From: Hymenobacter sp. BRD67
Lineage (GTDB): Bacteria > Bacteroidota > Bacteroidia > Cytophagales > Hymenobacteraceae
Length of the DNA: 64,000 nucleotides
Reading direction: 5' to 3'
Assembly: GCF_013256425.1 (NCBI RefSeq)
Contig: NZ_CP053904.1
Location: 3,286,001-3,350,000 of the forward strand
A model generated the notes under the pieces. That model saw only the letters and a list, made by a program, of their open reading frames with translations. It did not search any database and was not told the DNA's origin. Made by a program: the position numbers and the translations under genes. Shown piece after piece: positions 28,764 to 43,025 of the stretch. Position 1 is the first letter of the stretch, and every line of letters starts with the position of its first letter.

Positions 28764-29231
28764 TTAGAAACGGAAGTGCGAGAAGGCTTTGTTGGCTTCG
28801 GCCATGCGGTGGGTGTCGTCTTTTTTCTTAACGGCAGCACCTTCGCCCTTAGCAGCAGCAATGATTTCGCCCGCCAGCTTGTCTTTCATGGTTTTTTCCC
28901 CACGGCGACGAGCGTACTGAATCAGCCACTTCGAGCCAACCGCAATGCGGCGGTCGGCGCGCACTTCAATCGGCACCTGGAACGTAGCACCACCCACGCG
29001 GCGGCTCTTTACCTCTACGGTCGGCATCACGTTGTTCAACGCTTTGCGCCACATTTCGAGGCCGTTCTCTTTGGTACGGGTCTCTACCTGCTCTACGGCA
29101 TCGTAGAAAATGGTATAGGCCAGGTTCTTCTTCCCGTCATACATCATGTAATTGACGAAGCGGGTTACGAGCGTCTCCTTGAACTTGGGGTCCGGCAGGA
29201 GGATGCGCTTTTTCGGTTTAGACTTACGCAT
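28764..29231 (-). CDS. rpsG: 30S ribosomal protein S7
   Basis: 155 residues: [60 protein letters not shown], end [15 protein letters not shown]. Organises the 30S head; in other bacteria it represses the str operon. Confidence 0.97.
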   Translation of the reverse strand: MRKSKPKKRILLPDPKFKETLVTRFVNYMMYDGKKNLAYTIFYDAVEQVETRTKENGLEMWRKALNNVMPTVEVKSRRVGGATFQVPIEVRADRRIAVGSKWLIQYARRRGEKTMKDKLAGEIIAAAKGEGAAVKKKDDTHRMAEANKAFSHFRF

Positions 29232-29239
29232 GGTTTAAC

Positions 29240-29322
29240 TAGTTGTCAGTTGTAAGCTGCCAGCTGTCAGTTGCGAACACCGAAATCCGGCCTGACAACT
29301 GACAACTAGCAACTGACAACTA
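29240..29322 (-). repeat. Inverted repeat with internal copies between rpsL and rpsG
   Basis: Arms tagttgtcagttg (29240-29252) and caactgacaacta (29310-29322) are perfect. A second copy of the right-arm sequence (29297-29309) and a related left copy (29262-29270) let the stem continue imperfectly to about 30 bp. The unit ttgtcagttg occurs several times in both orientations. No T tract. Confidence 0.65.
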
Positions 29323-29327
29323 TTAAA

Positions 29328-29759
29328 TTACTTCTTCTTAGCAGGAGCGCCTTTGCCACCTTTACCTGCGGCTGCGGCGGGCTGGCCCGGCTTCGGGCGC
29401 TTGGCGCCGTACTTCGAGCGGCGTTGCAAGCGGCCACTTACGCCAGCGGTGTCGAGGGCACCACGGATGATGTGGTAGCGAACACCTGGCAGGTCTTTTA
29501 CCCGGCCTCCGCGAATGAGCACGATGCTGTGCTCCTGGAGGTTGTGGCCTTCACCGGGAATGTATGCGTTTACTTCCTTACCGTTGGTAAGGCGCACACG
29601 GGCCACTTTGCGCATAGCCGAGTTCGGCTTCTTAGGCGTGGTGGTATACACGCGAGTGCATACGCCCCGACGCTGCGGGCACGAATCAAGAGCGGGCGAC
29701 TTCGACTTGGTAGTCAAAGCTTCCCGGCCTTTCCGTACTAGTTGGTTGATGGTTGGCAT
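29328..29759 (-). CDS. rpsL: 30S ribosomal protein S12
   Basis: 143 residues. Both streptomycin-relevant lysines are wild type ([18 protein letters not shown] and [14 protein letters not shown], the latter with the aspartate that is methylthiolated in other bacteria). The last 22 residues (after KYGAKRP) are an added Ala/Gly/Lys tail. First gene of the rpsL-rpsG-fusA-rpsJ transcript, with its own promoter. Confidence 0.97.
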   Translation of the reverse strand: MPTINQLVRKGREALTTKSKSPALDSCPQRRGVCTRVYTTTPKKPNSAMRKVARVRLTNGKEVNAYIPGEGHNLQEHSIVLIRGGRVKDLPGVRYHIIRGALDTAGVSGRLQRRSKYGAKRPKPGQPAAAAGKGGKGAPAKKK

Positions 29760-29808
29760 TTAGCGATTGGTTGAACGAGAGCCGTTTGCTCCCAAATTTT
29801 CAGGCCTG

Positions 29809-29840
29809 CAAAGGTAAGAAAATAGTTTGGCAATAGCAAA
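29809..29840 (-). promoter_or_regulatory. Promoter for rpsL-rpsG-fusA-rpsJ
   Basis: Minus strand TTTG (29840-29837), 20 bases, TACCTTTG (29816-29809), 50 bases upstream of the rpsL ATG. Confidence 0.8.
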
Positions 29841-29875
29841 CTCGCTGAAAAAGTTAATTTTCCGTTTAACGGCGG

Positions 29876-30217
29876 TTAGGTAAGCTGCACTCTACGCCTC
29901 CCTACCGCGCCGCCGAAGTTCATCGGATAGCTGGGCGCTTCCTGATGCACTTTGATAGGACCGAAGCTTTGCTCGAAGCGCTGGATATTCTCCTCCAAAG
30001 CTGATAGCAAGCGCTTGGCGTGCTCAGGCGTGAGAATGACGCGGGCTTTCACCTTGGCCTTGGGCGCGCCTGGCATCATGCGAATAAAGTCTACTACAAA
30101 CTCGCTGCTGCTGTGCGCAATCAGGGCCAGGTTGGCGTATTCGCCTTCGGCAATGACTTCGCTTAGCTCAATGTTGAGCGCGTTAGGGTCGGGGTTTTGG
30201 GGTTGGTTGGGCTGCAT
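29876..30217 (-). CDS. DUF3467 family protein
   Basis: 113 residues: LSEVIAEGEYANLALIAHSS, EFVVDFIRMMPGAPKAKVKA, RVILTPEHAKRLLSALEENI. This small DUF3467 protein is commonly encoded just after rpoC in Bacteroidota; its role is unknown. Here its ATG directly abuts the stop codon of an AT-rich gene that separates it from rpoC. Confidence 0.85.
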   Translation of the reverse strand: MQPNQPQNPDPNALNIELSEVIAEGEYANLALIAHSSSEFVVDFIRMMPGAPKAKVKARVILTPEHAKRLLSALEENIQRFEQSFGPIKVHQEAPSYPMNFGGAVGRRRVQLT

Positions 30218-30760
30218 CTAGTCGATATCGTTTGATTTAGTAATGTTCCCTTTGTCGGTAAAAACAAGCTTATCGTACTGCGTCCAATGCTTTTTGTCTT
30301 CTGTTGGAATGTAAAAAATCACTTTGTAGAGTAATTTTTCTCTGACATTAAATGACGTAATGTCTAAATCAATCCTCTGAAAATCGGCTTCTAGCTTTTT
30401 AACTACCTTATTGATTGCGCTTTGCACCTCCTTGGGCGTCTGTGTTAAGTTTATTTTTAGCTTAAATGCTATGGGTTGAGCACTTTCGTTAAACGTTATG
30501 CTAGCTTGGTCATTCCCTTGGTAAAACTCAGTTTGGTAGTAACTGTAATTTCCGTCTTTTGGACACTTAGTACAGAACAAATGGCCCCAAGAAACATCCT
30601 TCGCATTTGGTGCAATCCATCGTAATGATATGACAAGCTGTGCAGGAATTGCTGTAGAATCTACTTACTCATTATAAGCTTTTCCCACTTTAAATGGGAC
30701 GTCTTGTGCTTTAGATGCTATACTACTTACTATAAAGTAAGTTATGTATTGGAATTTCAT
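30218..30760 (-). pseudogene. AT-rich secreted hypothetical protein with in-frame stop
   Basis: A single frame runs from ATG 30760 (MKFQYITYFIVSSIASKAQ, a signal peptide) to TAG 30218, 181 codons, interrupted only by TAA at codon 32 (30665-30667). After it the frame continues as VDSTAIPAQLVISLRWIAP and includes CTKCPKDGNYSYYQTEFYQG and VREKLLYKVIFYIPTEDKKHW. Base composition is clearly more AT-rich than its neighbours, suggesting acquisition. I do not recognise the family. Unlike other breaks here, this is a nonsense codon, not a one-base deletion. A start at an internal TTG (30580) would give a 120-residue remnant without signal peptide. Confidence 0.55.
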
Positions 30761-30790
30761 AAAGGCTTGCTAATATGTGCTACCAAATTA

Positions 30791-30826
30791 AGAACCCCCG
30801 ACTAGCCAAGGCTAGCCGGGGGTTCT
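30791..30826 (-). terminator. Terminator after rpoC
   Basis: Arms agaacccccgactagcc and ggctagccgggggttct pair over 17 bases with one mismatch and a 2-base loop, 21 bases past the rpoC stop. TTAATTTGG follows on the minus strand. It separates rpoBC from the AT-rich gene and DUF3467. Confidence 0.85.
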
Positions 30827-30847
30827 ATTACAAACCTACATCATTCG

Positions 30848-33800
30848 TTATTCCTGCACGGTCGTCTCACGCTTGGCGCGCGAGGGACGCTTGGCGGGAA
30901 CGGCAGCCTGCTCGGCAGCCTGGGTAGCCAGCTTGGTCGCGTGGTCGTCTTTCGACGACACCTCGATGCCTTGGTACTCGCGCAAGCCAGTACCGGCGGG
31001 GATGAGGTGACCAACGATTACGTTCTCTTTCAAGCCCAGCAGTTCGTCGGCTTTGCCACGGATGGCAGCCTCGCTTAGCACCTTGGTCGTTTCCTGGAAG
31101 GAGGCAGCCGAGATAAACGAAGCCGTACCCAGCGAAGCCTGCGTGATGCCTTGCAGCGTGGGCCGCGAAACGGCCGGCTGCGCATCGCGCACTTGCGCCA
31201 GCTTGAGGTCGCGACGGCGGAGCGACGAGTTTTCGTCGCGCAGCTTGCGGCTGGTTACAATCTGACCAGGGCGCAGCTCGGTCGAATCGCCCGAATCGGT
31301 CACGACTTTCATGTCGATAACGATGTCGTTCTCTTCCATGAGCAGCACTTTGTCAACGAGCTGATTTTCGAGGAAGCTCGTATCGCCGGCGTCCATTACC
31401 AGCACTTTCTGCATCATCTGGCGGACGATAACTTCAATGTGCTTGTCGTTGATTTTCACACCCTGCAAGCGGTATACTTCCTGAATCTCGTTCACGAGGT
31501 ACTCCTGCACCGAGCCGGGGCCCTGAATATTCAGGATATCGCTCGGAGTGATGGCACCATCCGAGAGCGGCGCACCGGCCCGCACGAAGTCGTTGTCCTG
31601 CACCAGGATAAACTTCGACAGCGGCACCATGTACTTCCGCTTCACGCCGTCTTTCGACTCCACGAAGATTTCGCGGTTGCCACGCTTCACCGAGCCGTAG
31701 GTTACTACACCATCGATTTCCGACACTACAGCCGGGTTCGAGGGGTTACGCGCCTCAAACAACTCCACTACGCGGGGCAGACCACCGGTAATGTCGCGGG
31801 TTTTGCCTACGGCACGCGGAATCTTAGCCAGGATGTGACCAGCCTTCACTTTCACGCCGTTTTCGACGTTCAGGTGAGCGCCTACCGGCATGCTATACGC
31901 TTTGGTAGCATCCGCATCGGCCCCCTTGGCAGGGTTCAGCAATACCGACGGGTTTTGCGCTTTGTCTTTCGATTCGATGATTACTTTCTCGCGGAAGCCC
32001 GTCTGTTCGTCGGTTTCCTCGCGGTAAGTAATGCCTTCCGTGAGGGCATCGTACTGGATAGTACCGTCGAACTCGGCCAGAATAACGGCGTTGTAAGGGT
32101 CCCAGTTAACCAGCTCTTTGCCTTTCTCTACCTCTTCGCCCTCTTTAACAAGCAGGAAAGAGCCATAAGGAACGTGGTTGGAGATGAATACCTTGCCGGT
32201 GCCTTTCTCTACAATCCGAACCTCGCCCGAGCGACCCATTACCACGTTGGTTTCAGTTCCTTCGGAATTGACCCCAGCTACGGTACGGATATCCTCGAAC
32301 TCGACGATACCGGCAAACTTGGCGCGGATGTTAGCTTCTACCGTGATGTTGGAAGCCGTACCACCTACGTGGAACGTACGTAGCGTGAGCTGGGTACCCG
32401 GCTCGCCAATCGACTGCGCAGCGATAACCCCAACAGCTTCGCCTTTCTGCACCATGCGGCCAGTAGCCAGGTTGCGGCCATAGCATTTAGCGCAGATACC
32501 GCGCTTGCTTTCGCAGGTCAGTACCGAGCGAATCTCCACGGACTCAATGCTGGTCGCGTCGATACGGCGGGTAGTCTCCTCGATGATTTGCTCACCGGCG
32601 GCCAAGATTAGCTCGTTGGTCAGCGGGTCGATGATATCGTGCACGGCCGTACGGCCGAGGATACGCTCCGAAAGCGGCTCCACGATGTCTTCGTTATCTT
32701 TCAGCGCGAAGGTTTCGGTGCCCCGGAGGGTACCGCAGTCGGGCTCGTTTACGATAACGTCCTGCGATACGTCTACCAGACGGCGGGTCAGGTATCCAGC
32801 GTCGGCCGTTTTCATAGCCGTGTCGGCCAGACCTTTACGGGCACCGTGCGTCGAGATGAAGTACTCGATTACGTCGAGGCCTTCTTTGAAGTTCGACAGA
32901 ATCGGGTTCTCGATAATCTCGCCTACCGAGCCTTGCAGCGACTTCTGAGGCTTGGCCATCAGACCACGCATACCGCCGAGCTGACGAATCTGCTCCCGCG
33001 AGCCGCGGGCGCCCGAGTGCATCATCATGTAGATGGAGTTGAAGCCTTGGTTCTCCTTTTCGAGGCGACCCATGAGCGTCTCCGTAATCTGCGAGTTGAT
33101 GCGCGTCCAGACGTCGATGACCTGGTTGTAGCGTTCGTTGTTCGTAATCAGACCCATCTGGTAGTTCTGCATTACGGCAGCTACGTCGGCCTGGGCCTGC
33201 TTGATAAGAATATCCTTCTCTTTCGGAATCTGAATGTCACCCAGCCCCATGCTCAGGCCGCCTTTGTAGGCCGACTGGAAGCCCAGCGTCTTGATGTCGT
33301 CCAGGAACTGCGCGGTGCGGGCCATGCCCGTGCGCTTAAACACCATCGAGATGATTTGCTGAAGCTTTTTCTTGGTTAGCAGCTCATCTACGAAGCCTAC
33401 TTCCTGGGGCACAAGCTGGTTGAAGAGCACGCGGCCGGCAACAGTTTCGATAGTCTTCTGAACGAGGTCATCGTTCTCATCCCGAACCATCGTGCGCACC
33501 TTGATGTAGGCGTGCTTCGACAGCTGCTTTTCGTTGAGAGCAATAACTACTTCTTCGTCAGAGTAGAAGGCTCGGCCTTCGCCCTGGATTTGCTCTTCCG
33601 GCGTCGAGCGCTTTCCTTTGGTAACGTAGTACAAGCCCAGAACCATGTCCTGCGACGGTACCGCGATAGGCGCGCCGTTGGCGGGGTTCAGGATGTTGTG
33701 CGATGCCAGCATGAGCATCGAAGCTTCCAGGATGGCAGCCGGCCCTAGCGGAACGTGCACAGCCATCTGGTCACCGTCAAAGTCAGCGTTGAAGGCCGTA

Positions 33801-35203
33801 CAAACGAGTGGGTGCAACTGGATAGCCTTGCCTTCAATGAGGCGCGGCTGGAACGCTTGGATGCCCAAGCGGTGTAGCGTAGGTGCCCGGTTGAGGAGCA
33901 CTGGGTGGCCTTTGAGCACGTTCTCCAGGATGTCCCACACTACGGCGTCCTTACGGTCGACGATTTTCTTAGCCGACTTCACCGTTTTCACGATACCGCG
34001 CTCAATGAGCTTGCGGATGATGAACGGCTTAAACAGCTCAGCCGCCATGTTCTTGGGCAGGCCGCACTCGTGCAGCTTCAGCTCCGGACCCACGACGATT
34101 ACCGAACGGCCCGAGTAGTCAACACGCTTACCGAGCAGGTTTTGACGGAAGCGGCCCTGCTTGCCTTTCAGCATATCGGACAGCGACTTCAGGGCGCGGT
34201 TGCCTTCGGCACGTACAGCGTTCACCTTACGCGAGTTGTCGAAGAGCGAATCGACCGCCTCTTGCAGCATACGCTTCTCGTTCCGCAGAATCACTTCCGG
34301 CGCTTTGATTTCAATCAGGCGCTTGAGGCGGTTGTTGCGGATGATAACGCGACGGTACAGGTCGTTCAGGTCGGAGGTAGCGAAACGGCCACCATCCAAC
34401 GGCACCAGCGGGCGCAGCTCGGGCGGAATAACCGGCACCATGCGGATTACCATCCACTCGGGGCGGTTCTCTACGCGGGTAGCAGCATCCCGGAACGCTT
34501 CTACTACGCGCAAACGCTTCAGCGCCTCAGCCTTACGCTGCTGCGAAGTTTCGTGCGCCGCCGAATCGCGGAGCGAGTAGCTCAGCTCGTCGAGGTTAAT
34601 GCGTTCGAGCAGCATTTGCAGCGCGTCGGCACCCATCTTGGCGATGAACTTCTGCGGGTCTTCGTTCGGCAGCAGCTGGTTTTCGCGGGGCAGCTTGTCG
34701 ATGATGTCCAGGTACTCATCCTCCGTGAGGAAGTCGAGCTGCTGCACACCTTCTTCGGCCTGTACGCCGGGCTGGACCACTACATAGCGTTCGTAATATA
34801 TAATCTGGTCGAGCTTCTTGGTGGGCAGGCCCAGCAGGTAGCCGATTTTATTCGGCAGGCTCTTAAAGTACCAGATGTGCGCTACGGGCACCACCAGCTC
34901 GATGTGGCCCATACGCTCGCGGCGTACCTTCTTCTCGGTCACCTCCACGCCGCAACGGTCGCAGATGATGCCCTTATAGCGGATACGCTTGTATTTGCCG
35001 CAGTGGCATTCCCAGTCCTTTACCGGACCAAAAATCCGCTCGCAGAACAGGCCACCCATTTCGGGCTTGTAGGTGCGGTAGTTAATCGTTTCCGGCTTCA
35101 CCACTTCACCGGTGCTGCGCTCCAGAATTGCTTCGGGCGAGGCCAGCGAGATGGTAACCTTGGAGAAGTCCTGAACTAACTTCTTATTTTTTGCGAAAGC
35201 CAT
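30848..35203 (-). CDS. rpoC: RNA polymerase beta-prime subunit
   Basis: 1451 residues. Zinc-1 ligands in [20 protein letters not shown], catalytic [12 protein letters not shown] with three Asp, zinc-2 ligands in [15 protein letters not shown], bridge/trigger helix region [15 protein letters not shown]. The end is a basic Ala-rich tail ([19 protein letters not shown]). Separated from rpoB by a 281-base gap. Confidence 0.98.
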   Translation of the reverse strand: MAFAKNKKLVQDFSKVTISLASPEAILERSTGEVVKPETINYRTYKPEMGGLFCERIFGPVKDWECHCGKYKRIRYKGIICDRCGVEVTEKKVRRERMGHIELVVPVAHIWYFKSLPNKIGYLLGLPTKKLDQIIYYERYVVVQPGVQAEEGVQQLDFLTEDEYLDIIDKLPRENQLLPNEDPQKFIAKMGADALQMLLERINLDELSYSLRDSAAHETSQQRKAEALKRLRVVEAFRDAATRVENRPEWMVIRMVPVIPPELRPLVPLDGGRFATSDLNDLYRRVIIRNNRLKRLIEIKAPEVILRNEKRMLQEAVDSLFDNSRKVNAVRAEGNRALKSLSDMLKGKQGRFRQNLLGKRVDYSGRSVIVVGPELKLHECGLPKNMAAELFKPFIIRKLIERGIVKTVKSAKKIVDRKDAVVWDILENVLKGHPVLLNRAPTLHRLGIQAFQPRLIEGKAIQLHPLVCTAFNADFDGDQMAVHVPLGPAAILEASMLMLASHNILNPANGAPIAVPSQDMVLGLYYVTKGKRSTPEEQIQGEGRAFYSDEEVVIALNEKQLSKHAYIKVRTMVRDENDDLVQKTIETVAGRVLFNQLVPQEVGFVDELLTKKKLQQIISMVFKRTGMARTAQFLDDIKTLGFQSAYKGGLSMGLGDIQIPKEKDILIKQAQADVAAVMQNYQMGLITNNERYNQVIDVWTRINSQITETLMGRLEKENQGFNSIYMMMHSGARGSREQIRQLGGMRGLMAKPQKSLQGSVGEIIENPILSNFKEGLDVIEYFISTHGARKGLADTAMKTADAGYLTRRLVDVSQDVIVNEPDCGTLRGTETFALKDNEDIVEPLSERILGRTAVHDIIDPLTNELILAAGEQIIEETTRRIDATSIESVEIRSVLTCESKRGICAKCYGRNLATGRMVQKGEAVGVIAAQSIGEPGTQLTLRTFHVGGTASNITVEANIRAKFAGIVEFEDIRTVAGVNSEGTETNVVMGRSGEVRIVEKGTGKVFISNHVPYGSFLLVKEGEEVEKGKELVNWDPYNAVILAEFDGTIQYDALTEGITYREETDEQTGFREKVIIESKDKAQNPSVLLNPAKGADADATKAYSMPVGAHLNVENGVKVKAGHILAKIPRAVGKTRDITGGLPRVVELFEARNPSNPAVVSEIDGVVTYGSVKRGNREIFVESKDGVKRKYMVPLSKFILVQDNDFVRAGAPLSDGAITPSDILNIQGPGSVQEYLVNEIQEVYRLQGVKINDKHIEVIVRQMMQKVLVMDAGDTSFLENQLVDKVLLMEENDIVIDMKVVTDSGDSTELRPGQIVTSRKLRDENSSLRRRDLKLAQVRDAQPAVSRPTLQGITQASLGTASFISAASFQETTKVLSEAAIRGKADELLGLKENVIVGHLIPAGTGLREYQGIEVSSKDDHATKLATQAAEQAAVPAKRPSRAKRETTVQE

Positions 35204-35439
35204 TAGGTATGTGTTAAGCTTTTAGCTGTTTGGCTTTGAACTGCCAGAGTCTTCTCTAACAGTTTGACGCTACGAAAAGTGCTCTACGGGTCAGACAGGT
35301 ACGCCTCGTAGTAGATTCTCGTCAGGTCTTGTATTCCTCTATAAACAATAAGCGGCCGGTTCCTTCACTGCCCTGACCTGTCTCGGGACAGCTGTTTCGT
35401 ACCAGACGCTTTTCAACTAAACTTCCAAAAACTCACGAA

Positions 35440-35466
35440 GAGTTGGTCACTGTCCGTAACCAACTC
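35440..35466 (-). other. Small hairpin in the rpoB-rpoC gap
   Basis: gagttggt (35440-35447) and accaactc (35459-35466) form a perfect 8-bp stem 19 bases after the rpoB stop. The rest of the 281-base gap (35204-35484) contains one more small palindrome (ctgtctcgggacag near 35378-35391) and no gene or recognised promoter. A gap this long between rpoB and rpoC is unusual. Confidence 0.4.
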
Positions 35467-35484
35467 CTTAGTAAGCATATTTTA

Positions 35485-39392
<3,908 letters not shown>

Positions 39393-39535
39393 TTGGAAAG
39401 GTTTTAAAAATGTACACGTAAGCTATTGCAGCTACGCGAGTTAGCTCTACTATCAACCTATGTTCGGAAGGTTGCCTTTACACCTGCACCTACGGTAAAA
39501 GCCTTCAGACGAACTCAGGGGTTATGAGCGCAGCA

Positions 39536-39604
39536 AAGGACCTTACCACGCTGTTTGTCAGATGAGTCCGAAACTCCTGCGACGTGTAACGTGATAAGGT
39601 CCTT
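39536..39604 (-). other. Structured rpoB leader stem
   Basis: Arms aaggaccttaccacg (39536-39550) and cgtgataaggtcctt (39590-39604) pair over all 15 positions in the minus-strand RNA (one U-G). A smaller hairpin (gagt/actc around ttcgg) lies inside the 39-base loop. It is in the 380-base rplL-rpoB gap, which has no gene and no TAnnTTTG box on the minus strand, so rpoB seems to depend on read-through from rplL. Confidence 0.6.
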
Positions 39605-39711
39605 GTATTTTGCTTCGCTCCATGCTAGATGATAGAAGAAGAAAACTGCCAGCGTAAGACAACCAAAAGCAGCCGCTTTCAGTTGCAAAAAGTAACTTAT
39701 TCTCTACAAAC

Positions 39712-39737
39712 AGGAAAAGACCTGGCTAAGTGCCAGG
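39712..39737 (-). terminator. Attenuator-like hairpin after rplL
   Basis: cctggc (39721-39726) and gccagg (39732-39737) with a 5-base loop, followed on the minus strand by TCTTTTCCT, 36 bases past the rplL stop. Weak stem: fits the partial terminator known between rplL and rpoB in other bacteria. Confidence 0.6.
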
Positions 39738-39772
39738 CCTAATCCGATTCGGGAGCAAGCCCGTAGGCAAAC

Positions 39773-40153
39773 CTACTTAACTTCTACTTCAGCACCAGCT
39801 TCTTCAAGCTGCTTCTTCAGGCCTTCGGCCTCATCTTTGGTAACACCTTCTTTCAGGGGCTTGGGAGCACCGTCAACCAGTTCCTTGGCTTCTTTCAGGC
39901 CCAGGCCGGTCAGGTCTTTTACCAGCTTAACTACTTGCAGCTTAGCGCCACCGGCAGCTTTCAGGATTACGTCAAACGTGGTCTTTTCCTCAGGAGCCTC
40001 GGCAGCAGCAGCGCCACCACCACCAGCTACCATTACGGGAGCAGCAGCAGCAGGCTCGATGCCATACTCGTCTTTCAGGATACCAGCGAGTTCGTTTACT
40101 TCTTTAACGGTGAGGCTAACAAGCTGCTCAGCGAAGGCTTTCAAATCGGCCAT
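39773..40153 (-). CDS. rplL: 50S ribosomal protein L7/L12
   Basis: 126 residues: N-terminal dimerisation helix ([20 protein letters not shown]), Ala/Gly hinge, C-terminal factor-binding domain ([20 protein letters not shown] and [20 protein letters not shown]). Stalk protein recruiting EF-Tu and EF-G. Confidence 0.98.
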   Translation of the reverse strand: MADLKAFAEQLVSLTVKEVNELAGILKDEYGIEPAAAAPVMVAGGGGAAAAEAPEEKTTFDVILKAAGGAKLQVVKLVKDLTGLGLKEAKELVDGAPKPLKEGVTKDEAEGLKKQLEEAGAEVEVK

Positions 40154-40213
40154 TTCGGTAGGGTATTAGGGGTTGTAAGTTGAAAATTGAAAGTTGAAAA
40201 AGGTGAGCAGCGG

Positions 40214-40768
40214 TTAGCCAGCAGCTTCTTCTTTTTCGGAAAGCGTTTTGAGGATACCAGCCAGCTTGTTGCCGCCGCTCGACAGAGCAGAGATAACGTT
40301 TTTGGCGGGCGATTGCAGCAGGCCGATGAGTTCACCGAGCAGTTCCTGTTTGCCTTTGATAGTGGTAAGGCCTTCGAGCTGGTCAGCACCGATGAAGATG
40401 CTGGCGTCGATAAAGGCACCCTTCAGCGCGGGCTTAGGGGTTACGCCGCGACCATAAGCCTGGGCTTTGTAAAAGTCCTTCAGCAGCTTGGCCGGGGCGT
40501 TGCCGCTCTCTTTCGAGAACAATACACCAGATTGGCCTTTCAGCGCTGCGTCCATCTCGCTGGTGTCGCCGCCGAGGGTGTCGAGCGCCTTGCGGATGAA
40601 CGAGTTCTTATACACCTTGAATTCCATGCCGCGGTTGAAGCAGAGGCGACGGAAGTCATTGATTTTCGCTACCGACATGCCCGAGGCATCGGCAATATAG
40701 AATGCGTTGTGCGACTGAAACTTCTCGCTCAACTCATCCACGAGGGCTTGTTTTTCTTCCCGATTCAT
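40214..40768 (-). CDS. rplJ: 50S ribosomal protein L10
   Basis: 184 residues: KQALVDELSEKFQSHNAFYI, DASGMSVAKINDFRRLCFNR, KNSFIRKALDTLGG. Stalk base that binds L12 dimers; in other bacteria represses its own operon. The 60-base gap to rplL carries a short direct repeat (gttgaaaattgaaagttgaaaa). Confidence 0.97.
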   Translation of the reverse strand: MNREEKQALVDELSEKFQSHNAFYIADASGMSVAKINDFRRLCFNRGMEFKVYKNSFIRKALDTLGGDTSEMDAALKGQSGVLFSKESGNAPAKLLKDFYKAQAYGRGVTPKPALKGAFIDASIFIGADQLEGLTTIKGKQELLGELIGLLQSPAKNVISALSSGGNKLAGILKTLSEKEEAAG

Positions 40769-40783
40769 GGTTGGTTGATATTA

Positions 40784-41482
40784 TTAGTTAGCGGAAGAAA
40801 CCGTGCTGTCGACCGGCACTGCCGGCGACATGGTGCTGCTGAGCGTGATGCTGCGGATATAGGTGCCTTTCGAAGAAGACGGCTTCAGACGACCCAGCGT
40901 CTGAATCACTTCCAGCGCGTTCTCAGCCAGCTTGCTGGGGTCGAACGATACTTTCCCTACTGAGCAATGAATGATACCGGTTTTGTCAACTTTGAAGTCG
41001 ATTTTACCAGCCTTCACTTCCTGCACCGCCTTAGCTACGTCGGTCGTTACCGTGCCCGACTTCGGGTTTGGCATCAGACCACGCGGGCCAAGTACGCGAC
41101 CAAGGCGACCAACTTTCGCCATTACCGAAGGCATGGTGATAATTACGTCGATGTCGGTCCAGCCTTTCTCGATTTTAGCGATGTAGTCGTCCAGACCTAC
41201 AAAGTCGGCACCAGCGGCGGTAGCTTCGGCTTCTTTATCGGCAGGCACCAAGGCCAGTACGCGAACGGTTTTGCCAGTGCCGTGGGGCAGGGTGGCTACA
41301 CCACGCACCATCTGGTCGGCTTTGCGGGGGTCTACACCGAGGCGAACGTCGATATCAACCGAGGCGTCGAACTTGGTGTACGTAATATCCTTCACCACTT
41401 GCGCGGCTTCGAGCAGGCTGCGTACCTGCGTCAGGTCATGCTTGGCAAGGGCTTCCTTGCGCTTTTTGCTGATTGCTGCCAT
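40784..41482 (-). CDS. rplA: 50S ribosomal protein L1
   Basis: 232 residues: [74 protein letters not shown]1 stalk protein; translational repressor of the L11-L1 operon in other bacteria. Confidence 0.98.
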   Translation of the reverse strand: MAAISKKRKEALAKHDLTQVRSLLEAAQVVKDITYTKFDASVDIDVRLGVDPRKADQMVRGVATLPHGTGKTVRVLALVPADKEAEATAAGADFVGLDDYIAKIEKGWTDIDVIITMPSVMAKVGRLGRVLGPRGLMPNPKSGTVTTDVAKAVQEVKAGKIDFKVDKTGIIHCSVGKVSFDPSKLAENALEVIQTLGRLKPSSSKGTYIRSITLSSTMSPAVPVDSTVSSAN

Positions 41483-41502
41483 TGTGTATGTCCTCCGGTT
41501 AG

Positions 41503-41946
41503 TTATTCAGCAAAAGGCGAATCGCCCTTTACGGTGATACCCATGCTGCGGGCAGTGCCAGCAACTTGCTTCATGGCCGACTCCACTTTGAAAGCGTTCA
41601 GGTCGGGCATTTTGGTTTCGGCGATGGTCCGAACCTGGTCCCACGTTACCGAACCCACTTTGTTACGGTTTGGCTCTTTCGAGCCGTTCTGCAACTTGGC
41701 GGCATCCATCAGGAGAACCGGTACCGGAGGAGTCTTAATGACGAAGTCAAAAGACTTATCGGTGTACATCGTAATCAGGACGGGGCAGATTTGGCCAGCT
41801 TTATCCTGGGTGCGCGCATTAAACTGCTTGCAAAACTCCATGATATTCAAGCCTTTACTACCAAGCGCAGGTCCAATCGGCGGCGCGGGATTCGCGGAGC
41901 CTCCCTTTACCTGAAGTTTCAGGTAACCTCTAATTTCTTTGGCCAT
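41503..41946 (-). CDS. rplK: 50S ribosomal protein L11
   Basis: 147 residues: [72 protein letters not shown]. GTPase-centre protein. Start at 41946. Confidence 0.98.
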   Translation of the reverse strand: MAKEIRGYLKLQVKGGSANPAPPIGPALGSKGLNIMEFCKQFNARTQDKAGQICPVLITMYTDKSFDFVIKTPPVPVLLMDAAKLQNGSKEPNRNKVGSVTWDQVRTIAETKMPDLNAFKVESAMKQVAGTARSMGITVKGDSPFAE

Positions 41947-42022
41947 TTGGTTGATAAAGCTGCGGCGGGCACGACGTAACTCGTACTAGCCTCAGTTCAG
42001 ATAATACTCCTAGTGGAAGCAC

Positions 42023-42048
42023 CGCCTGACCGGAGTGGATATCAGGCG
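42023..42048 (-). other. Hairpin in the rplK leader
   Basis: cgcctga (42023-42029) and tcaggcg (42042-42048) form a perfect 7-bp stem 77 bases before the rplK ATG. Position is suitable for L1-type repression of the rplK-rplA transcript, but no L1 target motif was verified. Confidence 0.35.
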
Positions 42049-42062
42049 ACGTATAAGGTTTG

Positions 42063-42620
42063 TTACTCTTTCTCGACCTGCGTGTAGCTCAACTCTACCG
42101 GCTGAGCGCGGCCGAAAATTTTCACGATAACATTTAGTTTCTTACGTTCCTCAAATACTTCGTTGACGTTGCCGCTGAAGCCATTGAACGGGCCATCGAT
42201 AACTTTTACCAGCTCGCCCACCGTGAAAGGGGTTTCGAGCTCGGCGGACTTTTCTTCGGCCTCGTCAACTACGCCCAGCAGACGGTTTACCTCGTTCAGC
42301 GACAAAGGCACTGGCTTGGCATTAGTAGTCTTGGTTTCCTTATCGCCCAGAAAACCAATTACGCCGGGCGTGGAGGTGATGATGTTCTGCACCTCACCGT
42401 GCGTCAGGTCCGAATGAATAATAATATAGCCGGGATACAGGTTGCGCTCGCGCACGCGCTTCTTGCCGTTGCGCATCTCAAACACCTTCTCAACCGGAAT
42501 CAGCACCTGCGGAAGCAGCTCCTGCAAGTTGTGGCGACCGATTTCGGTCTCCATATACGTTTTGGCTTTTTTCTCCTGGCCGCTCACCGAGCGAACCACA
42601 TACCATTTCAATTCACCCAT
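42063..42620 (-). CDS. nusG: Transcription termination/antitermination factor NusG
   Basis: 185 residues from the ATG at 42620 (MGELKWYVVRSVSGQEKKAK). NGN domain with YPGYIIIHSDL and GVIGFLGD, then a KOW domain (FTVGELVKVIDGPFNGFSG). Couples RNA polymerase to Rho or to ribosome-bound S10. The longer frame to 42770 overlaps secE and is rejected. Confidence 0.97.
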   Translation of the reverse strand: MGELKWYVVRSVSGQEKKAKTYMETEIGRHNLQELLPQVLIPVEKVFEMRNGKKRVRERNLYPGYIIIHSDLTHGEVQNIITSTPGVIGFLGDKETKTTNAKPVPLSLNEVNRLLGVVDEAEEKSAELETPFTVGELVKVIDGPFNGFSGNVNEVFEERKKLNVIVKIFGRAQPVELSYTQVEKE

Positions 42621-42631
42621 CTTCTTAAAAC

Positions 42632-42829
42632 CTAGCGGGCGAAAGTTTGATAAAATGCGGTGAGCGCCGTGTTGAAGCTCACATCCATCAGGCCTACCAC
42701 GGCGGCAAATACCAGGGAGCCAATCAACACCAGACCCGCGCTCTTTTGCAGTTCGGTAGTCGAGGGCCACGTTACGTTGTAACGCATCTCCTCGATGGTG
42801 TCGCGGAAGTAGTTGTTCAGCTTAGCCAT
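42632..42829 (-). CDS. secE: Preprotein translocase subunit SecE
   Basis: 65 residues with one transmembrane helix (AGLVLIGSLVFAAVVGLMD) after an amphipathic stretch (YFRDTIEEMRYNVTWPSTTE) with the family WPS-type motif. Partner of SecY. 11 bases upstream of nusG. Confidence 0.95.
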   Translation of the reverse strand: MAKLNNYFRDTIEEMRYNVTWPSTTELQKSAGLVLIGSLVFAAVVGLMDVSFNTALTAFYQTFAR

Positions 42830-42882
42830 GGTTGCAAAAAGCCGGTGAGGGCAGATAAAACAGCCGCAACAGCGGCTAAAAG

Positions 42883-42956
42883 TGGCACGAGTGGAGAGAT
42901 TCGAACTCCCATCAAAGGTTTTGGAGACCTCTATTCTACCCTTGAACTACACTCGT
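42883..42956 (-). tRNA. trpT: tRNA-Trp (anticodon CCA)
   Basis: Cloverleaf with acceptor ACGAGTG / CACTCGT, discriminator G and an encoded CCA tail (42883-42885). Anticodon loop CTCCAAA gives CCA. T loop TTCGAATC. Lies between tuf and secE in its own promoter-led transcript with secE-nusG. Confidence 0.95.
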
Positions 42957-42995
42957 AGGTAACAGCCCCGTAAGCGCTATTTGCTTATGGGAGTG

Positions 42996-43025
42996 CAAAG
43001 GTACAAAGCATTTTATACAAAACAA
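42996..43025 (-). promoter_or_regulatory. Promoter for tRNA-Trp-secE-nusG-rplKAJL
   Basis: Minus strand TTG (43025-43023), 19 bases, TACCTTTG (43003-42996). The tRNA 5' end is 40 bases downstream. The -33 element lies in the T-rich tail of the tuf terminator. Confidence 0.75.

Noticed and set aside
29240..29322. CRISPR-like repeat array
   Set aside because: Units are about 10 bases, in both orientations and without regular spacers; no cas genes are in the window.
42063..42770. NusG with a 50-residue N-terminal extension
   Set aside because: The extension overlaps secE and encodes tRNA/secE shadow sequence; the internal ATG at 42620 fits the family start.
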